Shown here in pieces: positions 39,829 through 47,837 of a stretch of 56,234 nt of DNA. This DNA comes from DATBGS01 sp036557885. Lineage in GTDB: Bacteria > Chloroflexota > Ktedonobacteria > Ktedonobacterales > DATBGS01. Made by a program: the position numbers and the translations under genes. Within the stretch, counting starts at the first letter, position 1. Each line of letters begins with the position of its first letter. Below the pieces are notes generated by a model that was not told the origin of the DNA, did not search any database, and saw nothing but the letters and a program-made list of their open reading frames with translations. Location: positions 1 through 56,234 of the forward strand of contig DATBGS010000011.1 of NCBI GenBank assembly GCA_036557885.1, read 5' to 3'.

Positions 39829-41091
39829 CTAGCGCCGGGTGCCCACTCCGTCGCTTTCTTTGCTCTCGCTGGCCTGGAGTTCGTTGGCGAGATGCTCCCC
39901 AGGGTGAGGCGCGCTTTCTTCCTGTTCCTCTGGCGTGAAGTCCTCCCGCGCCTGGGCGGTGGCTTCTTCGATGGTGGTGTCGTGGACATCGCCGCCGGTG
40001 GTGCGGCGAATCCAGGGGGTCAAAACGCGCACGATGAAGACCTGCACTACCGCCGCGAAGGGGACGGCCAGCAGCGCCCCTAGCAGGCCCTGGAGCAGGG
40101 TGCCGATGGTGAGCGCGACCAGGATGGTCAGCGGGCGCAGCCTGACGATGCGATTCATGACCAGCGGCACCAGCGTGTGCCCCTCAAACTCCTGAATTGC
40201 CAGGTAGACCAGCGCGACGATGATGCCTTTGGAGGGCGAGATGGTGAAGCCAAGCAGCACTGCGGGCGCGGCGCCAATAAAGGGGCCAACCAGCGGGATG
40301 GCTTCGGTGAGTCCGGCAAAGACACCCAACAAGAGCGCGTAGTTCAGCCCCAGAAGCCAGACCGCCACCCCAGCCAGGATGCCGATCACAAACATGTTGA
40401 TGATGACTCCGCGCACATAGCCGCCCAGCCGGATGCTCATCTCGTCCAGCACTTCGGCCCCGGTGCGGCGGAAGTGGGGCGGAAAGAAGCCCAGGAAGAA
40501 TTCGCGCAGGCCATCGGAATAGGCGATCCAGAACAGCGCCATAAACAGGGTGATCACGAAATCGGAGACAATCGTGATGATGGTGGTGGGGATGCTCAAG
40601 ATCAGGGGCGCGATGCTGTTAAGGAGGTTGCCAATCTCCTGGGGAACACTGGCGCCGCCTGGCAAGCCATTCAGCGCGCCCTGCGCTTGCCTGGCAAGGT
40701 CTTCAATCTCCCTGGTATATTCGGGCAGGTTGTCGGCAAACTGCGAGATCTGTGTGACGAGCGGCTGACTGATGAGATAGCCCAGGGCCGAGAGAATGCC
40801 AAAGGCGATGAGATAGATGATCAAGACCCCCGACCAGCGCGGGATATGATATTTGTTCATCCAGCGAATGGCGGGGCGCATGGCCTCGCCAATGGTGATG
40901 GCGGTAAAGAGCAGTAAGAGCACTTTGGTGATGCTGGTCAGGAAATTCAAGAGCATCAATGTGCCCACCGTTGCCAGGATAGCCAGCCAGATGGTGGAAG
41001 GAGCTATGGAGATGTGCAGATGCTGGCGGCGCGGTCTGTCTTCAGCCTCCCTTGGTGGTGGGTCAACTGATCGCCTGGGTTGCAAGGGCAT
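39829..41091 (-). CDS. AI-2E family transporter (PerM/YdiK-like)
   Basis: A 420-residue membrane protein with about eight helices, including WLAILATVGTLMLLNFL, SGVLIIYLIAFGILSALGYL and the family region GLTEAIPLVGPFIGAAPAVLLGF, with LVPLVMNRIVRLRPLTILVALTIG near the end. The family exports diverse small molecules or acts as Na+/H+ antiporters; the substrate is not deducible. The C-terminal 45 residues are acidic and cytoplasmic. ATG 41091 follows GAGAGG; upstream extension is not supported. Confidence 0.92.
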   Translation of the reverse strand: MPLQPRRSVDPPPREAEDRPRRQHLHISIAPSTIWLAILATVGTLMLLNFLTSITKVLLLLFTAITIGEAMRPAIRWMNKYHIPRWSGVLIIYLIAFGILSALGYLISQPLVTQISQFADNLPEYTREIEDLARQAQGALNGLPGGASVPQEIGNLLNSIAPLILSIPTTIITIVSDFVITLFMALFWIAYSDGLREFFLGFFPPHFRRTGAEVLDEMSIRLGGYVRGVIINMFVIGILAGVAVWLLGLNYALLLGVFAGLTEAIPLVGPFIGAAPAVLLGFTISPSKGIIVALVYLAIQEFEGHTLVPLVMNRIVRLRPLTILVALTIGTLLQGLLGALLAVPFAAVVQVFIVRVLTPWIRRTTGGDVHDTTIEEATAQAREDFTPEEQEESAPHPGEHLANELQASESKESDGVGTRR

Positions 41092-41194
41092 CAGGTTTGC
41101 CTCTCTAGCTCCATAGAGATGGAATACTGGGCAGATGGGAGCAAGATTCACGCCATCTGCCAGGGAGATTCCTCCCCACAAGCGACCCCCTTCC

Positions 41195-41224
41195 CCTCCC
41201 CGGCGGGCTGGCAGCCCGCGCTAC
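41195..41224 (-). repeat. GTAG-REP (family A)
   Basis: On the minus strand: GTAG, CGCGGGCT, GCC, AGCCCGC, CGGGGAGGGG. It lies in the gap between the AI-2E transporter start and the 3' end of the next minus-strand gene. Confidence 0.9.
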
Positions 41225-41240
41225 AAGCGGCCCCTGCTGC

Positions 41241-42140
41241 TTAGAAGGCCAGGGCGTCGTCGCGCTGGCCGAAGAACGCGAGCAAGAACTGATACATGGC
41301 AAAGAGTTCCAGGGCAAACGGCAGATAGCCGGTGTAGCCAAGGATGGGCATCTCAAAGACTTTGCCAAAGCCGACATAGGGAATAGTATATTGCCATTTG
41401 GGGAGCGATTGGGAGTTCCACATCTCCCAAAAGAACCCACAGGTGAGGCCGGAGAGCGGCAGCACAAGCAAAAAGCGCCAGTCGCGGGCCTTCAGGTGCG
41501 CCAGGGCTGATTTGCGCCCGATCAGATTGTTGATGGGGTCCAGCACCAGCGCCAGCGATAGCCAGATGAGGATGAAGGTCTGGCGTGGGAAAACACAGGG
41601 CAGGATGACACAGGCGACGCCCAGCGCGATCAGCCGGGTGATGGTTTTTTCGCTGGCGCGCTCACCAATGAAGCTGGCGGGCATGCGCGGGCGCAGGCGC
41701 GGGAAGCTGGTCCAGAACTCGGCAATCTCCATGACTGCGGGAAGTACGGTGGTGAAGTTGAGCGTGGCGATCAGATTGAACTGGAGCGCGGTATAGGGCT
41801 GGTCCATGACATAGTGCCAGTTCTGCACCGGAATATTGAAGGCTTCAAAGAGCCACCAGAACAGGGTGGAGAAGACGAAAAGCTGGGCAAACTTGGCCGG
41901 GGCGCGGGTCAGCAGCGAGGTGCCGCGCCGCGCTTTGACCAGCGCGTCCACGAAAAGAATAAAGCTGAACCAGAGGGCAAAAAAGCTGTAGCGATACCAG
42001 GGGTCTATGCGGCTCCATGCAAAGAACCAGACGGTCAGATTCACTGCCCCGGCGATATAGCCGTAGGTGGGGAAACGTTTCCAGCGAGGCAATGATTGCT
42101 CGGTACGCTCTTGTTGAAGTGAAGTCGCGTGTACAGTCAT
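41241..42140 (-). CDS. Polytopic membrane protein of unknown function
   Basis: A 299-residue protein with about eight hydrophobic helices. Distinctive features are aromatic-rich loops (WFFAWSRIDPWYRYSFF), WLFEAFNIPVQNWHYV, GFFWEMWNSQSLPKWQY and EMPILGYTGYLPFALELFAMY near the C-terminus. The conserved Trp/Glu/Tyr pattern hints at a lipid- or isoprenoid-related membrane enzyme, but I cannot name a family. ATG 42140 is used with a modest GAGG upstream. RsmE is encoded upstream on the same strand, 129 bp away. Confidence 0.7.
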   Translation of the reverse strand: MTVHATSLQQERTEQSLPRWKRFPTYGYIAGAVNLTVWFFAWSRIDPWYRYSFFALWFSFILFVDALVKARRGTSLLTRAPAKFAQLFVFSTLFWWLFEAFNIPVQNWHYVMDQPYTALQFNLIATLNFTTVLPAVMEIAEFWTSFPRLRPRMPASFIGERASEKTITRLIALGVACVILPCVFPRQTFILIWLSLALVLDPINNLIGRKSALAHLKARDWRFLLVLPLSGLTCGFFWEMWNSQSLPKWQYTIPYVGFGKVFEMPILGYTGYLPFALELFAMYQFLLAFFGQRDDALAF

Positions 42141-42269
42141 GCAGCACAAACCTCAATTTGCTTCTCAAACGGCTGTTGTCAGGTGCCCTCAGAGGGTGCA
42201 ACAGGCCAGATTACTCCACAAACCTGGCCTCCACCAGATTATAGCCACATTCCCTGCGGGCAGCGCAAG

Positions 42270-43025
42270 CTACCCCATCTCGCCAAATTCGGACAGCACG
42301 ATAGTGGCGGCGGCCAGCGCTGCTGTCTCTGCGCGCAAGATGCGCTGCCCCAGCGTGACGGCCTGGACACCATGCCGTTCTGCTAGCTGCACTTCTTCTG
42401 CCAGCAAGCCATCCCTGGGGCCAATAAAGAGATACACCGACGGTGTGGGAGCAGATGAGGCGTTGGCGAGCGCGGCGCGCATGGCGTTCTGCAAGGATGG
42501 CCCGCTGCACTCTTCCCAGGGCATGAAGGCCAGCGCGTCAGCGGGGCGGCTGGCAAGGGCGTGCATCAGCGGCTGCACCTGGCTGAGCGTGGGGATGAGG
42601 CCGCGCCTGCATTGTTCGGCGGCTTCGCGCAGAATGGTGCGCCAGCGGTCCATTTTTGCCGGGCTGATCTCTTCCAGGCCGGGCATGGAGCGACGAGAGA
42701 GCACGGGCACAAAGGCGCTGACGCCCAACTCGGTCCCTTTTTGCAGCACCCACTCAAACGCCTCAGCCTTCAGTAAGCCCTGGCAGAGCACCAGCCGGGC
42801 GCGCGGCTCGCCCTGGCTGGGACGACGCTCCACGACACGCCCGGCAACGGCGGCGCTGCTGACCTCGGTCAGTTCCAGGTCGGCTTCCATGCCCTGCCCA
42901 TCCAGGATGATGATCTGCTCGCCGGGACGCAGGCGCAGGACGGTGTTGATCTGCCGCGCAATCTGGGCGGGCAGCGTTGGCGTGTCGCTGGCAAAGAGTT
43001 CAGGTGTAATAAAAAAGCGGTGCAT
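42270..43025 (-). CDS. rsmE: 16S rRNA (uracil-1498-N3)-methyltransferase RsmE
   Basis: A 251-residue SPOUT-class methyltransferase that modifies U1498 of 16S rRNA. An N-terminal PUA-like part (HRFFITPELF; VLRLRPGEQIIILDGQG) precedes the knotted SAM domain with KGTELGVSAFVPVLSRRS, FIGPRDGL (usually IGPEGG) and LGQRILRAETAALAA. The GPRDG variation is unusual but the rest is canonical. ATG 43025 lies only 9 nt after a TATAAT on the minus strand with no ribosome binding site, so the message may be leaderless. Confidence 0.94.
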   Translation of the reverse strand: MHRFFITPELFASDTPTLPAQIARQINTVLRLRPGEQIIILDGQGMEADLELTEVSSAAVAGRVVERRPSQGEPRARLVLCQGLLKAEAFEWVLQKGTELGVSAFVPVLSRRSMPGLEEISPAKMDRWRTILREAAEQCRRGLIPTLSQVQPLMHALASRPADALAFMPWEECSGPSLQNAMRAALANASSAPTPSVYLFIGPRDGLLAEEVQLAERHGVQAVTLGQRILRAETAALAAATIVLSEFGEMG

Positions 43026-43034
43026 GGCGCTAGT

Positions 43035-43040
43035 ATTATA
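43035..43040 (-). promoter_or_regulatory. -10 element for a leaderless rsmE transcript
   Basis: TATAAT on the minus strand (43035-43040) with 9 nt to the ATG at 43025. The -35 (TCGCAA, 17-bp spacer) is weak. Confidence 0.5.
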
Positions 43041-43053
43041 AACGTTCGTTGGA

Positions 43054-43082
43054 TTTCTTGCGAGTTGGTGCGTTTTCTTGCG
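43054..43082. promoter_or_regulatory. Direct repeat TTTCTTGCG, candidate RHH operator
   Basis: TTTCTTGCG at 43054-43062 and 43074-43082, 20 bp apart (two helical turns), just upstream of the -35 of the ribbon-helix-helix gene. Confidence 0.45.
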
Positions 43083-43093
43083 TTTCCTATCTC

Positions 43094-43122
43094 TTGACAA
43101 AGCGTTATACAGATGCTATACT
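43094..43122 (+). promoter_or_regulatory. Near-consensus promoter for the RHH gene
   Basis: TTGACA (43094-43099), 17-bp spacer, TATACT (43117-43122). The ATG at 43129 is only 6 nt after the -10, so transcription should start at or next to the start codon (leaderless). Confidence 0.85.
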
Positions 43123-43128
43123 AGCATC

Positions 43129-43320
43129 ATGGAACAAGAACGCAAAATCCAACGGATGTCGGTGTATTTCCCGCTTGACTTGTTAGAGCAGGTGCGGACG
43201 CATGCTGATGCCGAACGACGGTCCTTCAACAAAGATGTGCTCTGGCTCCTTGAGCGTGCGCTTCGAGAGGAGGGGACTGATGCAACTGGTCGAACAGCAC
43301 GTCATCGCCCGCCAGGATAG
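43129..43320 (+). CDS. Ribbon-helix-helix protein associated with TnpB
   Basis: A 63-residue protein. KIQRMSVYFPLDLLEQVRTHADAERRSFNKDVLWLLERAL fits a MetJ/Arc-type RHH fold: a beta strand for DNA contact and two helices. It is leaderless from a near-consensus promoter and overlaps the start of the tnpB remnant by 41 bp, so the two were co-transcribed. I infer an autoregulator of the element; a toxin-antitoxin role is less likely because no toxin-like partner is present. Confidence 0.75.
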   Translation: MEQERKIQRMSVYFPLDLLEQVRTHADAERRSFNKDVLWLLERALREEGTDATGRTARHRPPG

Positions 43321-44177
43321 TCGTTTTGCCGCGATAGATCAGGCCGCCTTTGCTGCGAAAAACCTCTACAACGCCGCGCTGTATCTGGTGCGCCAGTCCT
43401 TCATTTTTGACCACCGCTACCTGGGCTACCGGGCCGTCTATCACCAGATGAAGCGCCATGAGGCGTACCAGGCGCTGCCTGCGAAAGTGGCTCAACAGGT
43501 GCTGCGGTTACTCGACAAGAACTGGCAGAGCTACTTTACCGCTTGTGTTGCCTACCGTGAAGACCCCTCGAAGTTTGTCGGGCGGCCCAAGCTGCCCAGG
43601 TACAAGCACAAAACCGATGGGCGGCAGGCGCTTCTCTACACCACGCAAGCGCTGGCAACGGCCTCGTTGCGACGTGGGCAGCAGAGCGATCATTGCTGTG
43701 CTCTTGCAAGAGGGCGTCGGCACCCTCATTGTGGGCAAGAATCTGCTGTGGAAGCAGGAAGTCAACATGGGCAAGGTGAACAACCAAAAGTTTGTGCAGA
43801 TTCCCCATGCCCGCTTTATTGAGATGTTGACCTACAAGGCAGAGTTAGCAGGCATTGCAGTCGTTGTGCAGGAAGAAAGCTACACCAGCCAGGCCAGTTT
43901 TCTTGACTTGGATGCTCTGCCTGTCTATGACCCCAAAAGCCAGGAGCAGCAGGCGTTTTCCGGCAAACGGGTGAAGCGCGGGCTATATCAGGCGAGCGAT
44001 GGAAGGACGCTCCATGCCGATGTCAACGGGTCGTACAACACACTTAGAAAAGCAGTCCCTGATGCTTTCAGCCAGGGGATAGAGGCTGTTGTAGTTCAGC
44101 CTGTATGGTTGCCGTTTGCCCGGTTAGCCCAACCACGTGCGTTGGCGGCAGCGTCAATTGTACCAACCAATCAATAG
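43280..44177 (+). pseudogene. tnpB: tnpB (IS605/IS1341-type RNA-guided nuclease), frameshifted and internally deleted
   Basis: The first part (from ATG 43280 after GAGGAGGGG) encodes a TnpB N-terminus (NLYNAALYLVRQSF, KLPRYKHKTDGRQALLYTTQALA) in one frame to about 43685. The rest continues in another frame with AVLLQEGVGTLIVGKNLLWKQEVNMG, QIPHARFIEMLTYKAEL, EESYTSQASFLD and the RuvC-III ADVNGSYNTLRK. The segment that should carry RuvC-I (the first catalytic Asp) is missing at the junction, roughly 100 codons. The product would be inactive. This C-terminal type (SYTSQASFLD, GKRVKRGLYQ) is common in Chloroflexota and cyanobacteria. No tnpA of the IS200 type is adjacent, so the element was already non-autonomous. 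Confidence 0.9.
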
Positions 44178-44213
44178 TTCGCTATTGAGAGGAAACTATA
44201 GCCTGTGGGCTAT
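44172..44213 (+). ncRNA. Probable right end and omega-RNA 3' hairpins of the TnpB element
   Basis: Two short perfect hairpins follow the tnpB C-terminus: CAATAG-TTCG-CTATTG (44172-44187) and ATAGCC-TGTG-GGCTAT (44198-44213). In IS605-type elements the 3' end of tnpB overlaps the omega-RNA, and the guide starts just past the right end. The exact end is inferred. Confidence 0.5.
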
Positions 44214-44231
44214 CACTTGTGCCACCAGCTT

Positions 44232-46016
44232 CTAGCGCCCCAGCCTGCGCCGAATGATGCTCACCAGCAGGCGCATCTCTTCCAGCCCGAAGAGGCGAAT
44301 GAGCGCGAGGTAGGCTAGCGTGCCAGCCCCGGCAGTAACCGCGACGGTGAGCAGTTGCCCGGTGAGGTGGTCCAGGCCAAAGAGCGGGAGCGGGCTGACG
44401 AGGTGCAAGAGGAGCCAGCACAGCGCGCCCATGATGGCGGCGGCCAGGCAGATTTTACCGAGCGCGCCGAGCAGCCCTTCGCCTGCCAGCGGGCCAATCG
44501 CCCGGCGCAAGAGCACCAGCAAAATCAGGGCGTGCATGGAGTTCTGGAAGGTGTTGGCAAAGGCCAGCGCGGGCATGCCAACGCTGCCAACCAGAGGCAG
44601 AGCTATCGCCAGGTAGAAGCCCCAGCCAAGGATGCCGATCAAGACGGGGACGCGCGTATTTTTGCGCGCGTAAAAGGCGGCAATCAGCAACTGGTCCAGT
44701 ACCAGGAAGGGCAGTTGATAGGAGTAGTTGAGCAGGGCCAGCGAGGTGCGGTCAACGGCGGCGGCGTTGAAGGCGCCGTGTCGCAGAATCACCGCGACAA
44801 CGGGCTGGCGCAGGACGGCCAGCCCCACCATTGCCGGAATCATCAACAGCAAGCCCAGCTTGATACCCAGGCGCAGCGTGCGCTTAAATTCGTCGGTGTT
44901 GCCGTCGTTGGTGTGGGATGTGAGCGCGGGCAGGATGGCAAAGCTGAGCGCGGCGGCTACCAGTCCCACCGGAAATTGGACCAGGGCGTTGGCGGAGGCG
45001 AGCGCGCCGACGTTGGCCTCGCCGGTGCCAGTTGCCAGGCGCAGATCAATTTGCTGCCCAATCACGGAAACGACCAGCCCCAGCATGACCGGCGCGTAGA
45101 GCCGGGCAATCTGGCGCACTGCCGGGTGCTTGAGGTCCAGCGTGGGGCGATAGCGCGCGCCCTGGCGCGCCAGCCCAACGCCAATCAGGGCGATTTCTCC
45201 GAGCGCCCCAAGCAGTACGCCAACTGCCGCGCCATAGATGCCGTAGTGCTGGCCCAGGAGCATAACGCCAACGGCGGCGCCCAGGATGATACCGACGTGA
45301 TACAGCCCGCTGGCCCAGGATGCGAAGATCACGGAGCGCAGGGCGTAGAGCATGGCTGCGCCCACCGCGAACAAGCCCAGTATGAGCACGCTGGGCAGCA
45401 CCAGCCGCGTGAGTGCCAGCGTGAGGTCGTAGGTGCTGCTGTCGGTGAATTGAATCAAGGCGGGCAGGTAGAGCGGCGCAAAGAGGATGAGCAGCCCGGC
45501 TACCAGCCCGGTGAGCAGGGCGACGAGCGTGATAATCGTGCTGAAGATGCGCCAGAGTTCGCGGCGTTTTTCGGGGGCGCTGTAGTCCACAAAGGTGGGG
45601 ATGAGCGCGCCGCTGATGGCGCCGCCCACCAGCAGATCATAAAACTGCTGGGGGATGCGCAGCGCGGCAAAAAACGCGCCGGTTTCGGCGCCCTGCCCAA
45701 ACAACCCGTTGAGCACTTGCAGGCGCACCATGCCCAGCAAGCTGCTGAGCAGGTTGCCCACCATGATGAAGCCAGCCGAGGCGACAAGGCGACGGTGGCC
45801 GGAACTGTCCCCACCCTGGCGATTAAAATCGCGGCTAGAGGCGTCTGCGGACGCCACCCCCAAGTCAGAGGGGCGCGGCAAACCTGCCTGCGCAGGTTCC
45901 CCACCCACAATTGCCGACGGTTCGTCTTCGCCTGCGAAGGCGGGCTTTGCGGCGAAACCTCCAGGTGTGCTTTCAGGCGCGGCCCCCTGTTCAGCGGGGG
46001 TGCGTTCGAGTTCCAT
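44232..46016 (-). CDS. murJ: Lipid II flippase MurJ with a repeat-derived N-terminal extension
   Basis: A 594-residue MOP-family flippase that moves lipid II across the cytoplasmic membrane. The conserved core begins at about residue 80 (ASAGFIMVGNLLSSLLGMVR) and has the usual 14 helices, including AALRIPQQFYDLLVGGAISGALIPTF and ANALVQFPVGLVAAALSFAILPAL. The first 80 residues are not part of the family. They are partly encoded by a diverged composite repeat (45816-45900) and read as disordered sequence (GEPAQAGLPRPSDLG). ATG 46016 has GGAGGGC upstream. It lies 2 bp after the rfaE2-type gene and closes that operon. Confidence 0.93.
   Translation of the reverse strand: MELERTPAEQGAAPESTPGGFAAKPAFAGEDEPSAIVGGEPAQAGLPRPSDLGVASADASSRDFNRQGGDSSGHRRLVASAGFIMVGNLLSSLLGMVRLQVLNGLFGQGAETGAFFAALRIPQQFYDLLVGGAISGALIPTFVDYSAPEKRRELWRIFSTIITLVALLTGLVAGLLILFAPLYLPALIQFTDSSTYDLTLALTRLVLPSVLILGLFAVGAAMLYALRSVIFASWASGLYHVGIILGAAVGVMLLGQHYGIYGAAVGVLLGALGEIALIGVGLARQGARYRPTLDLKHPAVRQIARLYAPVMLGLVVSVIGQQIDLRLATGTGEANVGALASANALVQFPVGLVAAALSFAILPALTSHTNDGNTDEFKRTLRLGIKLGLLLMIPAMVGLAVLRQPVVAVILRHGAFNAAAVDRTSLALLNYSYQLPFLVLDQLLIAAFYARKNTRVPVLIGILGWGFYLAIALPLVGSVGMPALAFANTFQNSMHALILLVLLRRAIGPLAGEGLLGALGKICLAAAIMGALCWLLLHLVSPLPLFGLDHLTGQLLTVAVTAGAGTLAYLALIRLFGLEEMRLLVSIIRRRLGR
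45816..45900 (-). repeat. Diverged composite repeat inside murJ
   Basis: Aligned on the plus strand with copy 1 at 28474-28560: CTGGCG[A]TTAAAA[T]CGCG, then GCGT/ACGC in place of GCGGCC/GGCCGC, CACCC, GGGCGCGGC, AACCTGCCTGCGCAGGTT. Compensating changes keep the hairpins paired. Confidence 0.8.
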
Positions 46017-46018
46017 CT

Positions 46019-46579
46019 CTAGCCCTCCGCCTGCCTGTCCCCGCATGGGGGCTGGCTATAGCGCTGGACGATGCGCTGGATGAGTTCGCTGGTGGAATGC
46101 CCTTGCAGATAGGGGATGAGGCGCACCTGCCCGCCTGCGGCCAGGACGGGCGCGGCTTCGGGCAGTTTGGCGTAGTTGATGGCAGGTGGCTCTCCCTGGC
46201 TGGAGTTTCCAGCGTAATCGCCGCCTTTCACATAGACATCAGGACGCAACGCCTGCACCAGCGCGACGGCGGTGTCTTCCTCAAAAATCGTCACGTAATC
46301 CACGCAGGCCAGCGCCGCCAGCACTTCGGCGCGCTCCTGCTCTGGCACCAGCGGGCGTTCTGGTCCCTTCAGGCGGCGCGTGGAGTCGTCGCTGTTGAGT
46401 CCGACGATGAGCAGGTTGCCCAGGTCGCGGGCCGCTTGCAAATAGCGCACGTGCCCCAGGTGCAGCAGATCAAAGCAGCCATTGGTGAAGACAATGGTTT
46501 TCCCGGCTGCCTGGTGCGCATGGCAGAGCGCGGTCAACTGCGGGCGAGCGATGAGTTTTGCGTGTGGTCGTTCATCCAT
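46019..46579 (-). CDS. rfaE2: D-glycero-beta-D-manno-heptose 1-phosphate nucleotidyltransferase (RfaE2/HldE C-domain type)
   Basis: A 186-residue nucleotidyltransferase that activates heptose 1-phosphate, forming an NDP-heptose. Landmarks: FTNGCFDLLHLGHVRYL (HIGH-type site HLGH), GLNSDDSTRRLKGPERPL, ERAEVLAALACVDYVTIFEE and RPDVYVKGGDY. In E. coli this activity is the C-terminal half of HldE; here it is a separate gene, 2 bp after the kinase gene. The C-terminal part (RLIPYLQGHSTSELIQRI) is canonical. Confidence 0.92.
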   Translation of the reverse strand: MDERPHAKLIARPQLTALCHAHQAAGKTIVFTNGCFDLLHLGHVRYLQAARDLGNLLIVGLNSDDSTRRLKGPERPLVPEQERAEVLAALACVDYVTIFEEDTAVALVQALRPDVYVKGGDYAGNSSQGEPPAINYAKLPEAAPVLAAGGQVRLIPYLQGHSTSELIQRIVQRYSQPPCGDRQAEG

Positions 46580-46581
46580 AG

Positions 46582-47628
46582 TTATGTAAGCGCATCCTCT
46601 TGCGTTGCTTTTTCTTTTGCGCCAAGCACCTGCCGCACACCCCGCGCCAGTTCTTCTGGCGTGTTGGTGGCGCAGCCCACCTGCCGCACGACCAGCCCCG
46701 CCGCAATGTTGGCGAGCGCGGCGGCCTCGGCCATGCTCGCGCCAGCCGCGACAGCCAGCGTGAAGGTGGCGGCAACGGTATCGCCCGCGCCGGTGGGGTC
46801 GGCCACGTCGGTGCGGTTGCTGGCGGGCAGATGCAAAGGCGGCTGGCCGCGCTCAAACAGGCTCATGCCTTCGCTGCCGCGTGTAATTAGCACGCCCCGC
46901 GCCTGGGTGCCTTCCAGCAGGCGCTGCCCGGCCACTTCCAGGCTGGCCTGATCGGTAATCTGCATGCCCAGCGTGGCTTCGGCTTCGGGCTGGTTGGGCG
47001 TGACGGCTGTGACGCCCTTGAATCGAAACAGGTCGCCATGCGAATCTACGGTCAGGATGGTGCCAAGCTGCCGCGCCAGCGAGAGGCTGGCTTCGATGAT
47101 GGCCGGGCTGATGACGCCGTTGTCGTAGTCAGAGACGATGACGGCATCCATCTGCGGCATGACGCGCTGAATATAGTCAATGATGGCCGTCTCGGAGCCA
47201 TTGCCCAGCAGCGAGGTATCCACGACATCCACGCGCACAATTTGCTGCTGCACAAGCTGGCTGCTTCCGGCAATGATGCGTGTTTTGGTGGAGGTGTGGC
47301 GGCGCGGCTCGGTGAGCAGCCCTTCGCAGTGCATGCCCAGTTCGGCCAGCTTGGCGCGCAGGCGTTCGCCGGGCGGGTCGTTGCCCACCAACCCCGCCAG
47401 ATAAACCTCGGCGCCCAGGGCGCGGGCGTTGGCCCCAGGATTGGTGGCGCCACCAGGGACGGTGAAATGCTCGCGCTGCTCCAGCACCAGAACAGGCGCC
47501 TCGCGCGAGATGCGCGCGGGCGCGCCCCGGATGTATTCATCGGCCACCATGTCGCCCACGACGAGCACGTTTTTTCCGGCAAAACAAGGAATCAGACTGG
47601 TTAAGGATGCAATAGATGTATGGCTCAA
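46582..47628 (-). CDS. D-glycero-beta-D-manno-heptose-7-phosphate kinase (RfaE1/HldE N-domain type)
   Basis: A 348-residue PfkB-family sugar kinase. Motifs: NVLVVGDMVADEYIRG, ARISREAPVLVLEQ (a family signature), VPGGATNPGANARALGAEV, VIVSDYDNG and catalytic DPTGAGDT (about residue 285). The start is TTG 47628 with AGAAGGTG about 7 nt upstream. Together with the next gene it supplies the kinase and nucleotidyltransferase of ADP/GDP-heptose synthesis; gmhA, gmhB and the epimerase are not in view. In a monoderm the heptose probably goes into surface glycans. Codons of its GAPARISREA region are duplicated at 50416-50465. Confidence 0.9.
   Translation of the reverse strand: MSHTSIASLTSLIPCFAGKNVLVVGDMVADEYIRGAPARISREAPVLVLEQREHFTVPGGATNPGANARALGAEVYLAGLVGNDPPGERLRAKLAELGMHCEGLLTEPRRHTSTKTRIIAGSSQLVQQQIVRVDVVDTSLLGNGSETAIIDYIQRVMPQMDAVIVSDYDNGVISPAIIEASLSLARQLGTILTVDSHGDLFRFKGVTAVTPNQPEAEATLGMQITDQASLEVAGQRLLEGTQARGVLITRGSEGMSLFERGQPPLHLPASNRTDVADPTGAGDTVAATFTLAVAAGASMAEAAALANIAAGLVVRQVGCATNTPEELARGVRQVLGAKEKATQEDALT
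47486..47535. repeat. 50-bp segment duplicated beyond the R-M cassette (left copy)
   Basis: Within the heptose kinase gene. It matches 50416-50465 at 48 of 50 positions, same orientation. Confidence 0.95.
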
Positions 47629-47776
47629 AGCGGCACCTTCTGGACAGAATCCTGATACTTGGCGGATTCTGGCAGTTCTTTCTCTAAGGATATGAGACGG
47701 ACGAGATGAATTGCAAATAACGGCGCCCCCAAAAAGGTGATGGCAGACCAGAGGACGCTTCTCTGGTGATGGGCTG

Positions 47777-47785
47777 TGCTATACT
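47777..47785 (+). promoter_or_regulatory. Candidate extended -10 for the R-M genes
   Basis: TGCTATACT, 52 bp before the endonuclease start; the -35 is weak. Confidence 0.45.
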
Positions 47786-47837
47786 GAGGCTGGCGCCCTA
47801 AAAAACACCCATTATTCTCAGGGGAAGGAAGAGCAGG

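Noticed and set aside
43129..43320. Antitoxin of a toxin-antitoxin pair
   Set aside because: The only overlapping partner is tnpB, which is not a small toxin; the RHH gene is better read as an element regulator.
44355..46022. 555-residue plus-strand frame
   Set aside because: Exactly antisense to murJ, charge-rich with repeated QNQ-like content typical of shadow frames; murJ has clear homology and a ribosome binding site.
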